DNA of 55,078 nt from Endozoicomonas sp. ISHI1 (lineage in GTDB: Bacteria; Pseudomonadota; Gammaproteobacteria; Pseudomonadales; Endozoicomonadaceae), in assembly GCF_024606225.1 (NCBI RefSeq), contig NZ_JAGRPU010000037.1:1-55078 (forward strand). Reading direction: 5' to 3'. Within the stretch, counting starts at the first letter, position 1, and each line of letters opens with the position of its first letter. Shown in pieces: positions 28,441 through 39,100 of the stretch. Under the pieces are notes generated by a model. The model had not been told where the DNA came from and ran no database searches. It saw nothing but the letters and a program-made list of their open reading frames with translations. A program made the translations under genes and the position numbers.

Positions 28441-31400
28441 TCAGACCTTATTCGCAGACCACCTGACGTATCTACCAACTTCAGGATTTCTTTGTCTTGC
28501 CGCCTCGATAAAAGCATCATCAATTTTAAGCTTGGAAGTAGCATATTTGAAAGCCAGTGGATTCTTTGCAATTAAGTTCAGCATGTACTCGCGATCATTC
28601 AATAACGTTCTACTGGCATTTTTTAAGATATTAACACTGACAGCCATTAAGCTTTCAATAATGTTTTTATCGCTTCGAATTCTTCCACCAGCATAACTTA
28701 AAACACTGGGCAACTCTGCGACAGCGGCTTTGACGACATCACTATCATTCCTCAGCTCCTCACTCAAATATTGCAGTTCTGTGGGATGTTTTGAAATGGT
28801 GGGTAATACAAAATCTTTATCATTCCTAACCCGATGGCTGGCATATTTCAATCCATGCTTCAGCAGGATCTCCCTGACCTTTTCTTTATGATCCCCAAGC
28901 AGTTGGCACGGTGGTAGATAAAACTCCAGTTTGTAACGGTAAGATGGATTGATAACAAAGCATTGATTACCCAAGTCATACAATTGCTCAACCAATTTAG
29001 TAGCGATTATGGGATTTAATAACAAAAAATGATGCAAGAGCTCCCTGCGGGTGTTCTCACTTATCTCATCACTCATAAACATTTTCAACAGAACACCCCC
29101 CGGTTTTCCCTGGAGAAAATCTGGCCACCTGGACAACAACCGGGCATGATGAGAAAACTGTTGGTAGTGTTTGCTTAAAAGCTGGCTGCAAGGGACAAGA
29201 ATGTACCTGCGGCTCTCATTACGATAAGACATTACGAAAAGGCAATGTTGAAAGGCGAATCTATCCGCTTCTGTCGCCAGATCACGATTAAGCCGTTGTG
29301 CAAGCAAGTTAAAGTCCCACTGACCTCCTTCAAAAATGGGACTGGAATTCAAATCAAGATCCAGATTACATATAGCACGTAACACAATGATCAGCTTCTC
29401 AAAGGCATCCTGCATGGTTTGACGAAATTTCATTCGGGGGCATTCGACAGTCATTTCACCCGCAACGGCGTTGCAACTTAGCTTCATGCTACCCGCATTT
29501 TTATCCAGTTCTATCTTCTTCAATAATTGCGCCAGAAACCACATACGACTGAACTTGCCGGATTGATCATCGTCATCCGTTCCATTAAATTGGTCAGAAA
29601 ATCTCAGCCGCAAGGTTCGTCCTTTCCCTCCCTCTGCACGCTCAAGTAGCTCGATAAGGCCCACATGACTTCCTAACTCCAGGTTGACAATCACAACTTC
29701 ATCCGTACTAATGACAGTCCCTGAAAGCTCTAGCTCTTCCATAGACGCTTTGGCCGAGGCCCTCAATAGCGGCGGCACCTTCTCATCCGGCTCAGCCAGA
29801 GTCGTGCAATCGATATAGGTGATTTTCTTTATCGTAGAGATCCTGCCCTGACAAGAAGCCAGAGTGACCGGTGCCAATGCCTTTACAAAGCGCTTATGCA
29901 GGGCAAAAATCAGCTCATGGACACTCCGCACCTGCTCAGCCTCCTCAGGGCTGAGAGCTTGAAGACAGGATTCCAGCAGATGACAGTCTGCCAGCCACGG
30001 ACGAAACATTCCCGGAGATAGCTGCCCGTTATCAGCGGCTTGCATTGGCAGAATGATGCTCTTTATCCCGGACCGGAGGGTCTGTTTCAGCGCCGCGAAC
30101 CGGTTGAACAGTTGCAGTAATTCTTCCTGCAATGGCATGATCTCAAGTGAATCGCTATGCCGCGCCAGACGCAAGAATGCCTGATAACCCTCCAACAGTG
30201 CTTCAGCCCCATGAATCAGACGATTGACGTTATCCGCAGTCTCAGTCAGTAGCTTTGATCGTTGTGGCGACATGCTTAATTTTATGGGGTTCGCCAAACA
30301 ATCCAGTCCACTGCCGGGGGCAAACAATGCCAACAGGCGTGTATTTTGATTCGTGAGCCATTGGAAACCGCTGGCAACTTTATGAAATGTGCCTTCAGGG
30401 GGAGACAAATCATCCCGTGACGGGACAGCTTTTGCCAGCGGCACATCAGAAACAACAGAAGACAGGCTTCTGTGACTGGCCAGTTTTTCGGTAATGTCAC
30501 CGGCCACAATGAAGGCACCGGATTTACTATTAAAGCGGGCGCAAGCCAGCGTGACTTGATGGACACCCTGAGCGATCACTGCCGTATACCTGCCACCTGC
30601 CAGCATTAAGGGCTTTTTCTCCTGTCTCATGAGGATCGCCACATGATCATTGAATCCTCCTTCTGCAATGACAAAACCACCTGCCCGCATCAGGAAACCG
30701 GGCTCAAGCAGCCATTCTTCGGCGTGTCGGGCCAGGACGATGGCTCCGTGTGGCATTATGTCTGACTCTTGTTTTTTGGCCAGCCAGATGGGCCCGGTGC
30801 AATAGCCTTCACTGACGGCCTCACCAATGATCAGACTGTCATCGGGTATAGGCATGGCAAAATCCATACCGCCAGAGAGTCGGGTTATGGGGCGTACCTG
30901 CAACAGGAACAGGCAACCCTGATGATCAATAGCAAACTCCACATCCACCGGGCAAAGCAACAGGTCTTCCAGCTTTGTCACCACATCCCTGAGTGCTGAA
31001 ACCGTGTCATCACTGAGTCGATGACTGCCGTCGCCTGATCGGGGGTTCGCATCATCAATTCTTGTTTCCGAATAGCCGTTATTTTCGCTGTTTTTTTGGA
31101 GGATAAATTGATTTGAAACCGTTCCGGGAAAGTATTGCCAGCTTTCAGCGCCTTCTTTGCGAGCAATATCGATGCGGTGGGGCGTGTTGCCGGACTGTCC
31201 TGCCACTATGCCTCTGGGCTGACCGGGTGTGTACTCAATCCTGACAGTATCATCCTGAAAGGACTGAAAGCTCATGGCGACCCCGCCATATTTGCAGTCA
31301 ATACACTGTTGAATGATCAAAGCCATGGGTGGTGGTATCATTCCGGGGCAAACTTCAGGCCGGTAACCCGAGGCCATGACCTTGAGACAGGTTCGCAGAA

Positions 31401-32064
31401 CATCCTCTTCTCCCTGAACTTCAGAGAGGTATTTGCCCGCCTGTGCGTCGCCGTAGTTATCTTCATTGATGCCAGAACTGCGGACAATCACCGGTTGTGA
31501 TGTGCACTGTTCGTCCAGCTGACAGCGCAGGTTTCTGATGAGTCGGGCTGCTTCAGAATCTTTAACCTGTTCGTAAAAATCATGACTGGCAACAAATTGC
31601 GCCAGACCCGCCAGCCATTTATCCCTTTTGTTTTGCTCCGAAGGTGGCAAAGTATTGAGGTGTTCCCTGATCTTTATCAGGCTGCACTCTGCCTCCGGCT
31701 CAGGGACGTTCCCGGGGAGATAACGGTCAAAACGATGGGTATCCAGAGGGTGTTGTTCGAGAGCATTCATTACCCGGGCTGTCACACATTCAAATGGCGG
31801 AACATCCAGACCGGCTTGCTTCATGCGTCGCAAAAACATCCCCTTGCCACCGAGTTGTTTTCGATTGGAGGGAGAACAGCTGGCAACCTCATCTGAAACA
31901 GATAAACTGCAGAAGCGCTTGTCTAATGGCGTTTGCGCGGTCAGAGCGCCACTGGTATCAGGGCCACTGAAATACCGTTCGGATGGACTGTTGGCTCCGG
32001 TATCCTGATTTGGCTTCATTGCCGGGGTTTGACGGACCGATGTGTCAATACGAGCAGGTAACAT
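28441..32064 (-). CDS. Dikinase-like ATP-grasp/phosphohistidine protein with five DUF4116-like repeats, copy 9
   Basis: A 1,207-residue product from ATG 32064 with a GAAGGATATCTTG leader. Arg195 (RSSG) and His474 (GFNDHVAI) are present. The N-terminal third is a near-duplicate of copy 8; the central and C-terminal parts differ. Five repeats span 1072-1196 and the frame reaches the long WSANKV tail with TGA. Uniquely in the array, a palindromic element of about 160 bp sits between its promoter and its start codon, so its mRNA should carry a large 5' hairpin. That could lower or condition translation; this is an inference. Confidence 0.95.
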   Translation of the reverse strand: MLPARIDTSVRQTPAMKPNQDTGANSPSERYFSGPDTSGALTAQTPLDKRFCSLSVSDEVASCSPSNRKQLGGKGMFLRRMKQAGLDVPPFECVTARVMNALEQHPLDTHRFDRYLPGNVPEPEAECSLIKIREHLNTLPPSEQNKRDKWLAGLAQFVASHDFYEQVKDSEAARLIRNLRCQLDEQCTSQPVIVRSSGINEDNYGDAQAGKYLSEVQGEEDVLRTCLKVMASGYRPEVCPGMIPPPMALIIQQCIDCKYGGVAMSFQSFQDDTVRIEYTPGQPRGIVAGQSGNTPHRIDIARKEGAESWQYFPGTVSNQFILQKNSENNGYSETRIDDANPRSGDGSHRLSDDTVSALRDVVTKLEDLLLCPVDVEFAIDHQGCLFLLQVRPITRLSGGMDFAMPIPDDSLIIGEAVSEGYCTGPIWLAKKQESDIMPHGAIVLARHAEEWLLEPGFLMRAGGFVIAEGGFNDHVAILMRQEKKPLMLAGGRYTAVIAQGVHQVTLACARFNSKSGAFIVAGDITEKLASHRSLSSVVSDVPLAKAVPSRDDLSPPEGTFHKVASGFQWLTNQNTRLLALFAPGSGLDCLANPIKLSMSPQRSKLLTETADNVNRLIHGAEALLEGYQAFLRLARHSDSLEIMPLQEELLQLFNRFAALKQTLRSGIKSIILPMQAADNGQLSPGMFRPWLADCHLLESCLQALSPEEAEQVRSVHELIFALHKRFVKALAPVTLASCQGRISTIKKITYIDCTTLAEPDEKVPPLLRASAKASMEELELSGTVISTDEVVIVNLELGSHVGLIELLERAEGGKGRTLRLRFSDQFNGTDDDDQSGKFSRMWFLAQLLKKIELDKNAGSMKLSCNAVAGEMTVECPRMKFRQTMQDAFEKLIIVLRAICNLDLDLNSSPIFEGGQWDFNLLAQRLNRDLATEADRFAFQHCLFVMSYRNESRRYILVPCSQLLSKHYQQFSHHARLLSRWPDFLQGKPGGVLLKMFMSDEISENTRRELLHHFLLLNPIIATKLVEQLYDLGNQCFVINPSYRYKLEFYLPPCQLLGDHKEKVREILLKHGLKYASHRVRNDKDFVLPTISKHPTELQYLSEELRNDSDVVKAAVAELPSVLSYAGGRIRSDKNIIESLMAVSVNILKNASRTLLNDREYMLNLIAKNPLAFKYATSKLKIDDAFIEAARQRNPEVGRYVRWSANKV
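31251..31680 (-). repeat. 430-bp tract identical between copies 8 and 9, copy 9 side
   Basis: Partner of 27457-27886. Single differences end the tract on both sides (T for C before it, GCTGC for ATTCC after it). Confidence 0.85.
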
Positions 32065-32111
32065 CAAGATATCCTTCTCATGTTAATATTCATCCATGCC
32101 TCAATGGCTAG

Positions 32112-32270
32112 CAGCCTGTCGGACTTAAGCGTCCGTAGCGAGGATTGCAAGAAATTGAGGATAAAAATTTCTGCTTCTGAGGAGAATAGCGAGCTATTTG
32201 ACGAAGAAGCAGGAATTTTTAGACCAATTTATTGCAACCGCAGTAGGACGGCCTTAAGTCCGACAGGCTG
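32112..32270. mobile_element. MITE-like palindromic element in the 5' leader of copy 9
   Basis: The 159-bp element has perfect 18-bp terminal inverted repeats (CAGCCTGTCGGACTTAAG at the left, its complement at the right) and is flanked by CTAG on both sides (32108-32111 and 32271-32274). The spacer of copy 8 shows the empty site, GGCTAGTGAT, with one CTAG, so CTAG is the target duplication. Inner bases pair too: CTGCTTCT with AGAAGCAG and AATAGC with GCTATT at the centre, so the whole element can fold into one long hairpin. It carries no convincing gene. The 350-bp gap 32065-32414 otherwise holds only the usual spacer and promoter. A CTAG target fits IS5-type transposases, which could have moved it. 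Confidence 0.85.
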
Positions 32271-32286
32271 CTAGTGATCACCTCCT

Positions 32287-32313
32287 TTCGACAATAATGT
32301 TTTTATAAAGTTC
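32287..32313 (-). promoter_or_regulatory. Sigma-E-like promoter of copy 9
   Basis: GAACTT (32313-32308), 15 bp, GTCGAA (32292-32287). It lies 222 nt before the ATG at 32064, against 59-82 nt in the other copies, because of the inserted element. Confidence 0.6.
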
Positions 32314-32414
32314 ACCCGTCAGCCTGAAGAACGCATTAGAAGGAAAAACAACAAGCTGGCAAGATGATTTACACTGGTCAACCTTGTCTGAATCGATCAG
32401 GCCTGGTTCGCAGA

Positions 32415-35400
32415 TCACCAGACGTATCCACGAACTTCGGGGTTTCTTTGTCTTGCTGCCTCGATAAAAGCCTTATCTATTCTAAGCCTGAAAGCAACAA
32501 AGATAAACGCACGAGGATTCTGTGCAATTAAGTTCAGCATGTACTCGCGATCATTCAATAATGTATTATTGGCATATCTTAAGGTATCAACATTGACAGC
32601 CATTAAGCTTTCAATAATGTTTTTATCACTTCGTACTCTTTCACTGGCATGGCACAAAGCTTTGGGATATTCTGCGACAGCGGCCTTGACTACATCTACA
32701 TCATTCCTCAGCTCCTCACTCAAATATCGCAGTTCTGCAGGATGTTCTGAAATAGCGGGTAATACAAAAACTTTATCATTTCGAACCCGTTGGCTGGCAT
32801 ATTGCAGTCCATGTTTCAGCAGGCAATTCCTGACCTTTTCTTTATGATCGCCAAGCGGTTTACCCGGTGGCACATAAAACTCCAACCTGTAACAGTAAGA
32901 TGGATTAATGACAAAGCATTGATTTTCCAAGTCATACACTTGCTCAACCAATCTGGTAGCACTAGTGGGATTTATTAGCAAAAAATGATGTAAGAGTTCC
33001 CTGCGGATGTCCTCAGAAATCTCATCACTCATTAATCTTTCACTCAGAAGTTCCCCCGGATTTTCCCTGAGTAACGTTGACTGCCGAGACAGACTTAGCA
33101 GCCGGGCACCATAGGCAAACTGTTGGTAGTATTTACTCAAAAACCGGCAGCAACCGGAAGTAATGTGCCAAACACTTCCATTTAGATGAGACTTTACAAA
33201 AAGACAATGTTGAAAGGCGAATCTCTCTGCTTCAGTCGCGACATTACGATTAATACGTTGTGCAAGGATGTTAAAGTCCCACTGCCCTCCTTCAAAAATG
33301 GGCCTGGAATTCAAATCAAGATCCAGATTATACATAGCACGTAACACAATGATCAGTTTTTCAAAGGCATGCTGCATGGTTTGACGTAATTTCATTCGGG
33401 GGCATTCAATGGTCATTTTACCCGCTACAGCGTTGCAACTCAGCTTCATGCTGCCAGCATTTTTATCCAGTCCGATCTCTTTCAATAATTGCGCCAGAAA
33501 CCACATACGCCTGAACTTGCCGGATTTATCATAATCGGTTACATCAAAGTTGTCGGAGAATGTCAGTCGCAAGGTTCGTCCTTTACCCCCCTCTGCGTGT
33601 TCAAGCAGCTCAATAAGACCCACATGACACCCTAACTTCAGGTTAACAATCACGGCTTTATCCATACTGATGACTGTCCCGGAAAGCCCTAGCTCTTTCA
33701 TAGATGCTTTATCGGAGAGCCTCAATAGCGGTGCCTGTTCACCCGGGGTCGTACAATCGACATAAGTAATGTTTTTTTCCGTAGATATCCTGCCCTGATC
33801 TGAAGCCAGAGTGACCGGTGCCAATGCCTCTACAAAGCGCTTATGCAGGGCAAAAATCAGCTCATGGACACTCCGCACCTGCTCAGCCTCCTCAGGGATG
33901 AGGGCTTGAAGACAGGATTGGAGCAGATGACAGTCTGCCAACCACGAACGAAAAATCCCCGGGGATAGCTGCCCGTCTTTAGCAGCTTGCATTGGCAGAA
34001 TAATACTGTTTAAACCGGATCGGATGATCTGTTTTAGCGCCTCGAATCGGTTGCTCAGTTGCGATAACTCTTCCAACAATGGCTTGACCTCGGCTGAGCC
34101 GGTGTCACCCGCCAGCCACAAAAATGCCCGGTAACCCCCCAGCAGTGCTTCAGCCCCGTGAATCAGCCGATTTACGTGGTCCCTGGTCTCAGCCAGTCGT
34201 TTTGATCGTTGTGGCGACATGCTCAATTTTATAGGGTTTGCCAGACAATCCAGTCCGCTGCCGGGGGCAAAAAGTGCCAACAAACGGGCATTTTGATCCG
34301 TGAGCCATTGAAAACCGCTGGCTACCCCGTGGAATGCGCCTTCAGGGAGAGATAAATCATCCCGTGACGGGACAGCTTTTGCCAAAGGCACATCAGAAGC
34401 AGCAGAAGCCAGGCTCCTGTGACTGGCCAGTTTCTCGGTAATGTCACCGGCCACAATAAAGGCACCGGGCTTACGCTTAAAGCGGGCGCAGGCCAGCGTG
34501 ACTTGCTGGCCATTCTGAGCGACCACTGACGCATACCTGTCACCAGCCAGCATCAAGGGCTTTTTTTCCTGTCTCATGAGGATCGCCACATGATCATTGA
34601 ATCCGCCCTCGGCAATGACAAAACCACCTGCCCGCATCAGAAACCCGGACTCAAGCATCCATTCTTCGGCGTGCTGGGACACGACAATGGCTCCATGTCG
34701 CATCAAGCCTGCGTCTTGTTTTTTGGCCAGCCAGATGGGTCCGGTGCAATAGCCTTCGCTAATGGCCTCGCCACTGGCCAGGCTGTCTTCGGGTATGCGC
34801 ATGGCAAAATCCATACCGCCAGAGAGTCGGGTTATGGGGCGCACCTGCAACAGGAACAGGCGACCCTGATGGTTGATGGCAAACTCCACATCCACTGGGC
34901 AGAACAACAGGTTTTCGAGCTCTGCCACCATCTCCCTGAGTACTGAAACCGTGTCATCACTGAGTCGCTGCCCGCCGTCGTCTGACCGGGAATTCGCATC
35001 ATCAATTCTTGTTTCCGAATAGCCATTATTTTCACTGTTTTTTTGAAGGATGAATTGATTTAAAACCGTTCCGGGAAAGTATTGAGCCTTTTCAGCGCCT
35101 TCTTCGCGAGCAATATCGATGCGGTGGGGCGTGTTACCGGACTGTCCTGTCACTACACCCCTTGGCTGACCCTGTGTGTACTCAATCCTGATGGTATCAT
35201 CCTGAAAAGATTGAAAGCTCATGGCGACCCCGCCATATTGGCAGTCAATACACTGCTGGATGATCAGTGCCATGGGTGGGGGTATCATTCCGGGGCTGGC
35301 TTCGGGCCGGTAAGCTGAGGCCATGACCTTGAGGCAGGTACGCAAAACATCCTCTTCTCCCTGAACTTCAGAGAGGTATTTACCCGCCTGGGCATCGCCG

Positions 35401-36029
35401 TAGCTGTCTTCGTTGATGCCAGAACTGCGGACAATCACCGGTTGTGATGTGCACTGTTCGTCCAGCTGACAGCGCAGGTCCCTGATGTGTCGGGCTGCTT
35501 CAGAATCTTTAACCTGTTCGTAAAAATCATGACTGGCAACAAACTGCGCCAGACCCGCCAGCCATTTATCCCTTTTATTTTTCTCTACAGGTGGCAAGGC
35601 ATTGAGGTGTTCCCTGATCTTTATCAGGCTGCACTCTGCCTCCAGCTCAAGGACGATCACGGGGAGATAGCGGGCTAAACGATGGGAGTCCAGAGGGTGT
35701 TGTTCAAGCGCATGCATTACCCGGGCTGAAACACATTTGAACGGCGGGACAGGCAGATTTATTGCCGCCATGCGTTGCAAAAACATCCCCTTGCCCCCAA
35801 GTTGCTCACGGCTTGGGAGAGAATCGTTAGCAGCCTGATCTGAAATAGATAAACGGCAGGTGCGCTCGGTGAGTGACGTTGGGTCAGATAAACCATTGGG
35901 ATCAGGATCACTGAAATAATTTTTGGGTGAACTCTCAGTCCCATTAGTTGGGCTGTCGACTCGGGTATTCTGATCTGTGTTCGTTGTCAGGGTTGGAAAA
36001 TCTGATCTGCCAACATTAGCAGGCAACAT
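32415..36029 (-). CDS. Dikinase-like ATP-grasp/phosphohistidine protein with five DUF4116-like repeats, copy 10
   Basis: A 1,204-residue product from ATG 36029. N-terminus and leader match copy 7 (MLPANVGRSDFPTL), but from about residue 130 the sequence follows copies 8 and 9 (KRDKWLAGLAQFVASHDFYEQ). Arg201 and His480 are conserved. Small changes in otherwise fixed ATP-domain blocks include NEDSYGDAQ, VVTGQSGN and FAINHQGRL. Five repeats span 1075-1199; the protein stops at RGYVW with TGA, and the next codons would still read SANQA, a relic of the longer tail. Confidence 0.95.
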   Translation of the reverse strand: MLPANVGRSDFPTLTTNTDQNTRVDSPTNGTESSPKNYFSDPDPNGLSDPTSLTERTCRLSISDQAANDSLPSREQLGGKGMFLQRMAAINLPVPPFKCVSARVMHALEQHPLDSHRLARYLPVIVLELEAECSLIKIREHLNALPPVEKNKRDKWLAGLAQFVASHDFYEQVKDSEAARHIRDLRCQLDEQCTSQPVIVRSSGINEDSYGDAQAGKYLSEVQGEEDVLRTCLKVMASAYRPEASPGMIPPPMALIIQQCIDCQYGGVAMSFQSFQDDTIRIEYTQGQPRGVVTGQSGNTPHRIDIAREEGAEKAQYFPGTVLNQFILQKNSENNGYSETRIDDANSRSDDGGQRLSDDTVSVLREMVAELENLLFCPVDVEFAINHQGRLFLLQVRPITRLSGGMDFAMRIPEDSLASGEAISEGYCTGPIWLAKKQDAGLMRHGAIVVSQHAEEWMLESGFLMRAGGFVIAEGGFNDHVAILMRQEKKPLMLAGDRYASVVAQNGQQVTLACARFKRKPGAFIVAGDITEKLASHRSLASAASDVPLAKAVPSRDDLSLPEGAFHGVASGFQWLTDQNARLLALFAPGSGLDCLANPIKLSMSPQRSKRLAETRDHVNRLIHGAEALLGGYRAFLWLAGDTGSAEVKPLLEELSQLSNRFEALKQIIRSGLNSIILPMQAAKDGQLSPGIFRSWLADCHLLQSCLQALIPEEAEQVRSVHELIFALHKRFVEALAPVTLASDQGRISTEKNITYVDCTTPGEQAPLLRLSDKASMKELGLSGTVISMDKAVIVNLKLGCHVGLIELLEHAEGGKGRTLRLTFSDNFDVTDYDKSGKFRRMWFLAQLLKEIGLDKNAGSMKLSCNAVAGKMTIECPRMKLRQTMQHAFEKLIIVLRAMYNLDLDLNSRPIFEGGQWDFNILAQRINRNVATEAERFAFQHCLFVKSHLNGSVWHITSGCCRFLSKYYQQFAYGARLLSLSRQSTLLRENPGELLSERLMSDEISEDIRRELLHHFLLINPTSATRLVEQVYDLENQCFVINPSYCYRLEFYVPPGKPLGDHKEKVRNCLLKHGLQYASQRVRNDKVFVLPAISEHPAELRYLSEELRNDVDVVKAAVAEYPKALCHASERVRSDKNIIESLMAVNVDTLRYANNTLLNDREYMLNLIAQNPRAFIFVAFRLRIDKAFIEAARQRNPEVRGYVW

Positions 36030-36088
36030 AAGGATATCCCTCTCATGTCAATATTCACCCATGCCTCAATGGCTGGTAATTACCCTCT

Positions 36089-36115
36089 TTCGACAATAAT
36101 GTTTTTATAAAGTTC
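36089..36115 (-). promoter_or_regulatory. Sigma-E-like promoter of copy 10
   Basis: GAACTT (36115-36110), 15 bp, GTCGAA (36094-36089), 59 nt before the ATG at 36029. Confidence 0.6.
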
Positions 36116-36198
36116 ACCCGCCAGCCTGAAGCGCACAATAGAAAAAACAACAATAAGCTGGCAACGGGGTTTAAGCTGGTCAACCTGGCCTGAATAGA

Positions 36199-39100
36199 TC
36201 AGACCTTATTCGCAGAAGGCCTGACGTATTTAAGAACATTGTGGTTTTTTTGTCTTGCTGCCTCGATAAAAGTCTCATCGTGTTTAAGCCCGGACGCAAC
36301 ATAATTGAAGGCATAAGAGTTCTGTTGAATTAAGTCCAGCATATACTCCCGATCATTCAATAACGTTTCAGAGGCAAAATATAAGCAAGAAATTTGATCA
36401 GCAATTGCACTTCGCACGATTTCTTTATCGCTGCGTACATTTTCACCGGCATAACGCAGAGCTGCCGGATAAGTTGTGATAGCGGCCATGACGACCTCTT
36501 TATCGTCCTGAAGTCTTTGGCTGGCATAATCCAGATTCCTACCATCCTGAGTGACTGCGATCATGACAACGTTTTTATCGTCCTGAAGTTTTGGGCTGGC
36601 ATATTCCAGCTGGTCACCATCCTGAGTCACTGCGGCCATGACGACCTTTTTATCATCCTTCAGTTCTGCACTCACATATTTCAGGTCATCTGGATAGGCT
36701 TCAATAGTGGGTAATACAACATCCTTATCATTTCGAACCCGTTCGCTGGCATACACCAGCCCATTCTGAAGCAGGATATTCCTGACCTTTTCTTTATCCT
36801 CCGGAAGTGGCTGACCCGGAGGAACATTAAACTCCAGTCTGGCATTAAAGGATGGTTTGATAACATAGTACTGACCTTCCAGATGAGGATAGACAGACAC
36901 AAACAATGGAATAGCATGGTCCGGATGTACCAATAAAAGATGCTGTAAAAGTTCCCTGCGGGTATCCTCACCCATCTCACCACTCATGAATACTTCCTGA
37001 AGATTGTGCCTTGATTGACCTAACCGTCGAGGATGATCAATAAACTGTCGTTGGTGGTTGCTTATTAACTGGTCGCAACCCTCAGAAATATGGCACTGGA
37101 CATAAGTGTAGAATTTCTCATCATAAAACATTGAGAAAAGGCAATGTTGAAAAGCGAATCTATCGGCTTCTGTCGCAATACTACGATTAAGGCGTTGTGC
37201 AAGCAGGTTAAAGTCCCACTGGTCTCCTTCAAAAATGGCTATGCTCTCCAATTGCAGATCCAGATTATACAGAGCGTTTAACGCAATGATCAGTTTTTCA
37301 AAGGCATCCTGCTGGGCTTCAAGTGATGTCATTCGGGAGCATTCGACGATAATTTCACCCGCTACAGCGTTGCAGCTTAGCTTCATGCTATCAGCCTGTT
37401 TATCCAATTCGATCACTTTCAGTAACTGCACCAAAAACCACATACGCTTTAACTTGCCTTCTTTACTGACACCATCAGGTTTATTAAATTGGTCAGAAAA
37501 CTTCAGCCGCAGGGTTCGTCCTTTACCCCCCTCAGCATGCTCAAGCAGCTCAACAAGGCCCACATGACTTCCTAACTTCAGGTTAATAATCAAGGCATCA
37601 TCCATACTGATGACAGTCCCGCCTCTTGGTGATTGTTCGATGGAAGTTTTGGCGGACGGCGTCAATAGCGGTGTCTTTTCACCCAAGCGACCCGGAGTCG
37701 TGCAATCGACATAGATGATGTTCTTTTTGATAGATATACTGCCCTGACCCGAAGCCAGAGAGACCGGTGCCAGCGCCTCTACAAAGCGCTGATGCAGGGT
37801 AAAAATCAGCTCATGGACACTTCGCACCTGATCAGCCGTATTGGGTTTGAGTGCCTGAAGATGGCATTGGAGCTGATAGCAGTCTTCTATCCATTGACGA
37901 AAACTTCGCCGGTATATCCGCCCTTCTTCACTGGCTCGCATTGGCTGAATGATACTCTTTAATACCGATCGGATGGTCTGTTTCAACGTACCGAACCGGC
38001 AGATCAATTGTGGTAATTCGTTCAGCAATTGATCAACCACGGATGAACGGCTTTCAATCGCCAACTGCAAGAATGCCCGGTACCCATGCAGCAGTTTTTC
38101 AGCCCCCTGAATCAGCCGGTTTACGTTATCTATGGTCTCAGCCAGTAACTTTGATCGTTGTGGCGACATGCTCAGTTTTATCGGGTTTGCTAGACAATCC
38201 AGTCCGCCACCGGGGGCAAAAAATGCCAGCAGACGGGCATTTTGATCTGTGAGCCATTGAAAACCGCTGGCGACCTCACAGAATGTGCCTTCAGGGGGAG
38301 ACAAATCATCCCGTGACGGGACGGCTTTTGCTAACGGCACATCAGAAACAGCAGAGGACAGGCTTCTGTGACTGGCCAGTTTTTCGGTAATATCACCAGC
38401 CACAACGAAGGCACCAGATTTACTGTTAAAGCGAGCACAGGCCAGTGTCGCCTGCTGGCCATCCTGAGCGACCACTGTCTCATACTCACCGCCAGCGAGC
38501 ATTAAGGGTGTTTTTTCCTGTCTCATGAGGATCGCTACATGATCATTAAACCCTCCTTCGGCAATAATAAAACCGCCTGCCCGTTTCAGGAACTCAGGCA
38601 CAAGCATCCACTCTTCAGCGTGGTGGGCGACGACAATGGCTCCATCTGGCATGGCGACTGCGTCTTGTTCTTTGGCCAGCCAGATGGAGCCGGTGCAATA
38701 GCCTTCGCTTACGGCTTCGCCACTGGCCAGACTGTCTTCGGGTACAGGCATGGCAAAATCCATACCGCCAGAGAGTCGGGTAACGGGGCGTACCTGTAAC
38801 ACAAACGGGCAACCCTGACGATCGATGGCAAACTCCACATCCACCGGGCAGAACAACAGGTTTTCCAGCTTTATCACCATCTCCTTGAGTTCTGAAACCG
38901 TGTCATCACTGAGTCGCTGCCCGTCGCCGTCTGATGGGACATCCGCATCATGAATTCTTTTTTCCAGATAGCCGTTATTATCCGCGTTTTTGCGAAGGAT
39001 GAAGTGGCTGGAAAACATCCCGGGAAAGTATTCCCAGATGTCAGCGCCTTCTATGCGAGCAATATCGATTCGGTGGGCCGTGTTACCGGACTGCCCTGCC

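Noticed and set aside
32080-32274. A 64-codon plus-strand frame across the palindromic element before copy 9.
   Set aside because: It runs through both inverted repeats and the hairpin core and resembles no transposase; the element looks non-coding.
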